Source of the DNA: Actinomycetota bacterium
Lineage (GTDB): Bacteria > Actinomycetota > Thermoleophilia > Solirubrobacterales > Solirubrobacteraceae
Direction of reading: 5' to 3'
Length of the DNA stretch: 6,286 bases
Assembly (NCBI GenBank): GCA_903970315.1
Contig: CAJCIJ010000135.1
Location: forward strand, 1-6,286
The translations under genes were made by a program, and so were the position numbers. Positions within the stretch are counted from its first letter, which is position 1. Each line of letters starts with the position of its first letter. Of this stretch, positions 4,658 to 6,286 are shown one piece after another. Under the pieces are notes generated by a model that had not been told where the DNA came from, did no database searches, and worked only from the letters and a program-made list of their open reading frames with translations.

Positions 4658-6286
4658 ACCCCCTCCAGTTACGGTCAGATCGCGAGCTTCGGCGAAGAAG
4701 GCACGGCGCTCGGCAAGTTCGACTTCGCCGAACGCGAAGCCTTTGCGTTCGGGGTCGATCCCACCGACAACCGGGTGTTCGTCGGCGACGACGTCAGCAG
4801 CCACATCTACCGCATCCAGGAGCTCGAACTGGAAGGCGAAGAAGAAGGTCAGGCCCTCGCCCAGACCGTCCACTTCTCGCCGTTTTTGACCAAATCGGCG
4901 GGGCTTGAGGGGATCGCCGTCGATTCCACCAACCATGTGATGTATGCGCTGGCGCTTTTCACGCGCCGCTCGGAAGCGGCGATAGACGAAGAAGACGTCG
5001 TGGCCGGCGGACTGTACGCGTTTGACACCGAACCCAACGGTAAGGTCCTGGAACCGGCCACCGGTACCGGCGAACATGGGCTGCTCGTCGGGCCCGGCGT
5101 GCTCGGGGCCGAATCGGAAACGCGCGGCACGCCGCTACTGGAACCGTCGGGCATCGCCTTTGACCCAAAGACGGGCGACGTGCTGATCCTCGGAGTGACC
5201 GAACCGACCGAAGGCGTCACCCACATGGTCGTGCAAGCCGTACATGTGACCGGCCCAGACAAGGACACACTGGGCCCGCGGTATGAAAACGAGACCGAAT
5301 GCACCACCGAACAGGAAGAAACCGAAGAAGGCGTTGGGACCTGCGAAGAAGCCAAGGAACTCGGCGGGGAAGGCGCCCTTCCCGTCAGCTCGCCAGTCGT
5401 CTCGTCCAGCGGGAAGGTCTACGTGCAGACCTACGGAGGCATCTGGGAACTGCCGTCCGAGCAGGACTTCGGAGACGCGGCGCCCAAGCCCAAGCTTGTG
5501 ACCGACTACCCGACCCTCGAGCAGCCGGTGGAATCACCGCTCGTGGTCATGCCGGGACGTCAAGCGGAGTACGGGGCCGGCATGGCCTTTGTCCAGGGAG
5601 CAAGCGAACGAGAAGGACGTATCTACGCTGATGCGGGCATCCGGGAAGACGACGAGACGGTTGAAGGCCACCCGGAACCCGGGAGCCTGAACGGGGGAGC
5701 CGTGGCCTTTGGCTGGAGCGAAGGCGGCGATGGATCCACGTTGACCAACGAGCTCGGTTGGACCGGCGGGCACAACCCCGTGGGTGAACGGTGCGATGTG
5801 GGGCCGTCCGTCGCGCCGCTGGTGGCTGCCGGCAGCGACGGCACGCTGTTTGTACTGGACACCAGCACCCACTCCGAACACGTCGAGCCCCGAGTCGTCG
5901 AGTACGGGCCCCACGGCACGGGCTGTCCCTCGGCCACGGCCACGCCGCCGAAAGCCACGATCAAGGGCGTCGAAGTCTCCTCTGTCGGTGTCGGCACCGA
6001 ACTGACGCTCTCCTCGGAAGTGCTTCAGGCCGATGCGCTGAGTGTCAAATGGGAATTCGAGAACGGGGCCGAAACCGAACGCGCTGAAGTCACCGAACCC
6101 GAGGGACTCAAGACGCAGATCAAGCATGTCTTCGAGCACGGCGGCGAATTCAAGATCGTCGAGCGCATTCACACCGACAACCTCGACACGCCCGAACTGA
6201 CCGAGGAAAAGCAGCTGAAGGTCACCGGGGGAACGACCACCACGACTACGACGTCGAGCACGACCTCCAGCACCACCAGCGCCACG
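4583..6286 (+). CDS. Secreted NHL/beta-propeller protein with PKD-like domain and Thr/Ser-rich linker (3' partial)
   Basis: No specific function is recognised; this is an exported propeller protein likely to act at the cell surface. The frame is open to the last base of the window, giving 568 codons with no stop. The start chosen is ATG 4583, which gives a compact signal peptide. An in-frame GTG at 4565 adds six residues. Neither start has a well-placed Shine-Dalgarno (AAGGA at 4543-4547 is 17 bases before the GTG). After the signal peptide, NHL-like units appear: FGVDPTDNRVFVGD (56-69), LEGIAVDSTNHVMYAL (108-123), PSGIAFDPKTGDVLIL (188-203), VVSSSGKVYVQ (272-282), GRIYADAG (345-352) and GSDGTLFVLDT (417-427). 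A PKD-like domain (456-548) and a Thr/Ser linker follow. The protein is very acidic, with a Glu-rich loop between Cys240 and Cys254. It lies 135 bases after gene 1 on the same strand, so co-transcription is possible but unproven. Confidence 0.9.
   Translation, partial: MFTRGLLALAAALALCGACAASASATPSSYGQIASFGEEGTALGKFDFAEREAFAFGVDPTDNRVFVGDDVSSHIYRIQELELEGEEEGQALAQTVHFSPFLTKSAGLEGIAVDSTNHVMYALALFTRRSEAAIDEEDVVAGGLYAFDTEPNGKVLEPATGTGEHGLLVGPGVLGAESETRGTPLLEPSGIAFDPKTGDVLILGVTEPTEGVTHMVVQAVHVTGPDKDTLGPRYENETECTTEQEETEEGVGTCEEAKELGGEGALPVSSPVVSSSGKVYVQTYGGIWELPSEQDFGDAAPKPKLVTDYPTLEQPVESPLVVMPGRQAEYGAGMAFVQGASEREGRIYADAGIREDDETVEGHPEPGSLNGGAVAFGWSEGGDGSTLTNELGWTGGHNPVGERCDVGPSVAPLVAAGSDGTLFVLDTSTHSEHVEPRVVEYGPHGTGCPSATATPPKATIKGVEVSSVGVGTELTLSSEVLQADALSVKWEFENGAETERAEVTEPEGLKTQIKHVFEHGGEFKIVERIHTDNLDTPELTEEKQLKVTGGTTTTTTTSSTTSSTTSAT
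5948..6226 (+). other. PKD-like Ig domain in gene 2
   Basis: Residues 456-548 begin after a Pro-containing boundary (TPPKATI). They contain ELTLSSEV (473-480), then VKWEFENG (488-495) and IKHVFEHGGEFKIVERI (513-529). This matches the PKD plan W-D-F-G-D-G ... H-x-Y/F-x-x-x-G-x-Y/F-x-V, with Glu/Asn in place of the usual Asp/Gly/Asp. PKD domains are non-catalytic beta-sandwiches in surface proteins. Confidence 0.65.
6227..6286 (+). repeat. Thr/Ser-rich low-complexity linker (gene 2, runs off the window)
   Basis: From residue 549 the protein becomes GG then Thr and Ser almost exclusively, encoded by runs of ACC/ACG and AGC/TCC codons. Such linkers usually join the PKD-type region to a further domain or a membrane anchor. 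The window ends inside it, so the full length is unknown. Confidence 0.75.

Noticed and set aside
4583..4660. Lipoprotein signal for gene 2
   Set aside because: Cysteines at residues 16 and 19 lie in the hydrophobic core, but neither is preceded by a lipobox (Leu at -3 with a small residue at -1). An A-S-A signal peptidase I site fits better.
4463..5077. Minus-strand frame of 204 codons spanning the intergenic gap and the start of gene 2
   Set aside because: It opposes the clear signal peptide and NHL units of gene 2 and has no recognisable features of its own. The same applies to the minus-strand frame at 5534-6172.

Overview
The window is G+C-rich DNA (about two thirds G+C by eye) from what looks like a high-GC actinobacterium. 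The style of the proteins suggests class Thermoleophilia (Solirubrobacterales-like): large secreted beta-propeller proteins, PKD-type Ig domains, Thr/Ser-rich linkers and Pro-rich membrane stalks. That placement is an inference from protein style and codon use; no marker gene is present. I see no rRNA, tRNA, CRISPR array, insertion sequence or phage gene.

Only two genes are supported. Both lie on the + strand, together fill nearly the whole window, and both are cut by its edges. Gene 1 (2-4447) has lost its 5' end. It is a very large surface protein (at least 1481 codons visible) made of a long beta-propeller region, a domain that looks like a calcineurin-type metallophosphoesterase stripped of its metal-binding residues, a bacterial Ig-like domain, a Pro-rich stalk, an acidic patch, one transmembrane helix and a basic cytoplasmic tail. 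Gene 2 (4583-6286, possibly from a GTG at 4565) has lost its 3' end. It encodes a Sec-exported protein with NHL-like propeller repeats, a PKD-like domain and the start of a Thr/Ser-rich linker.

The roughly 120-135 base gap between them is the only noncoding stretch. It holds a short hairpin at the stop codon of gene 1, a 9-bp hairpin at 4489-4514, a small hairpin at 4523-4533, and two short helices (4470-4474/4554-4558 and 4481-4484/4548-4551) that could enclose both hairpins in a three-way junction. This could be a terminator region or a structured 5' leader of gene 2.

Both proteins appear to act outside the membrane as binding or structural modules rather than as enzymes: no intact catalytic site is visible in either. 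The most unusual point is the apparent dead phosphoesterase fused to propeller and Ig modules on a membrane-anchored protein. The long open frames on the minus strand, including one of 460 codons, are codon-register shadows of the two real genes.
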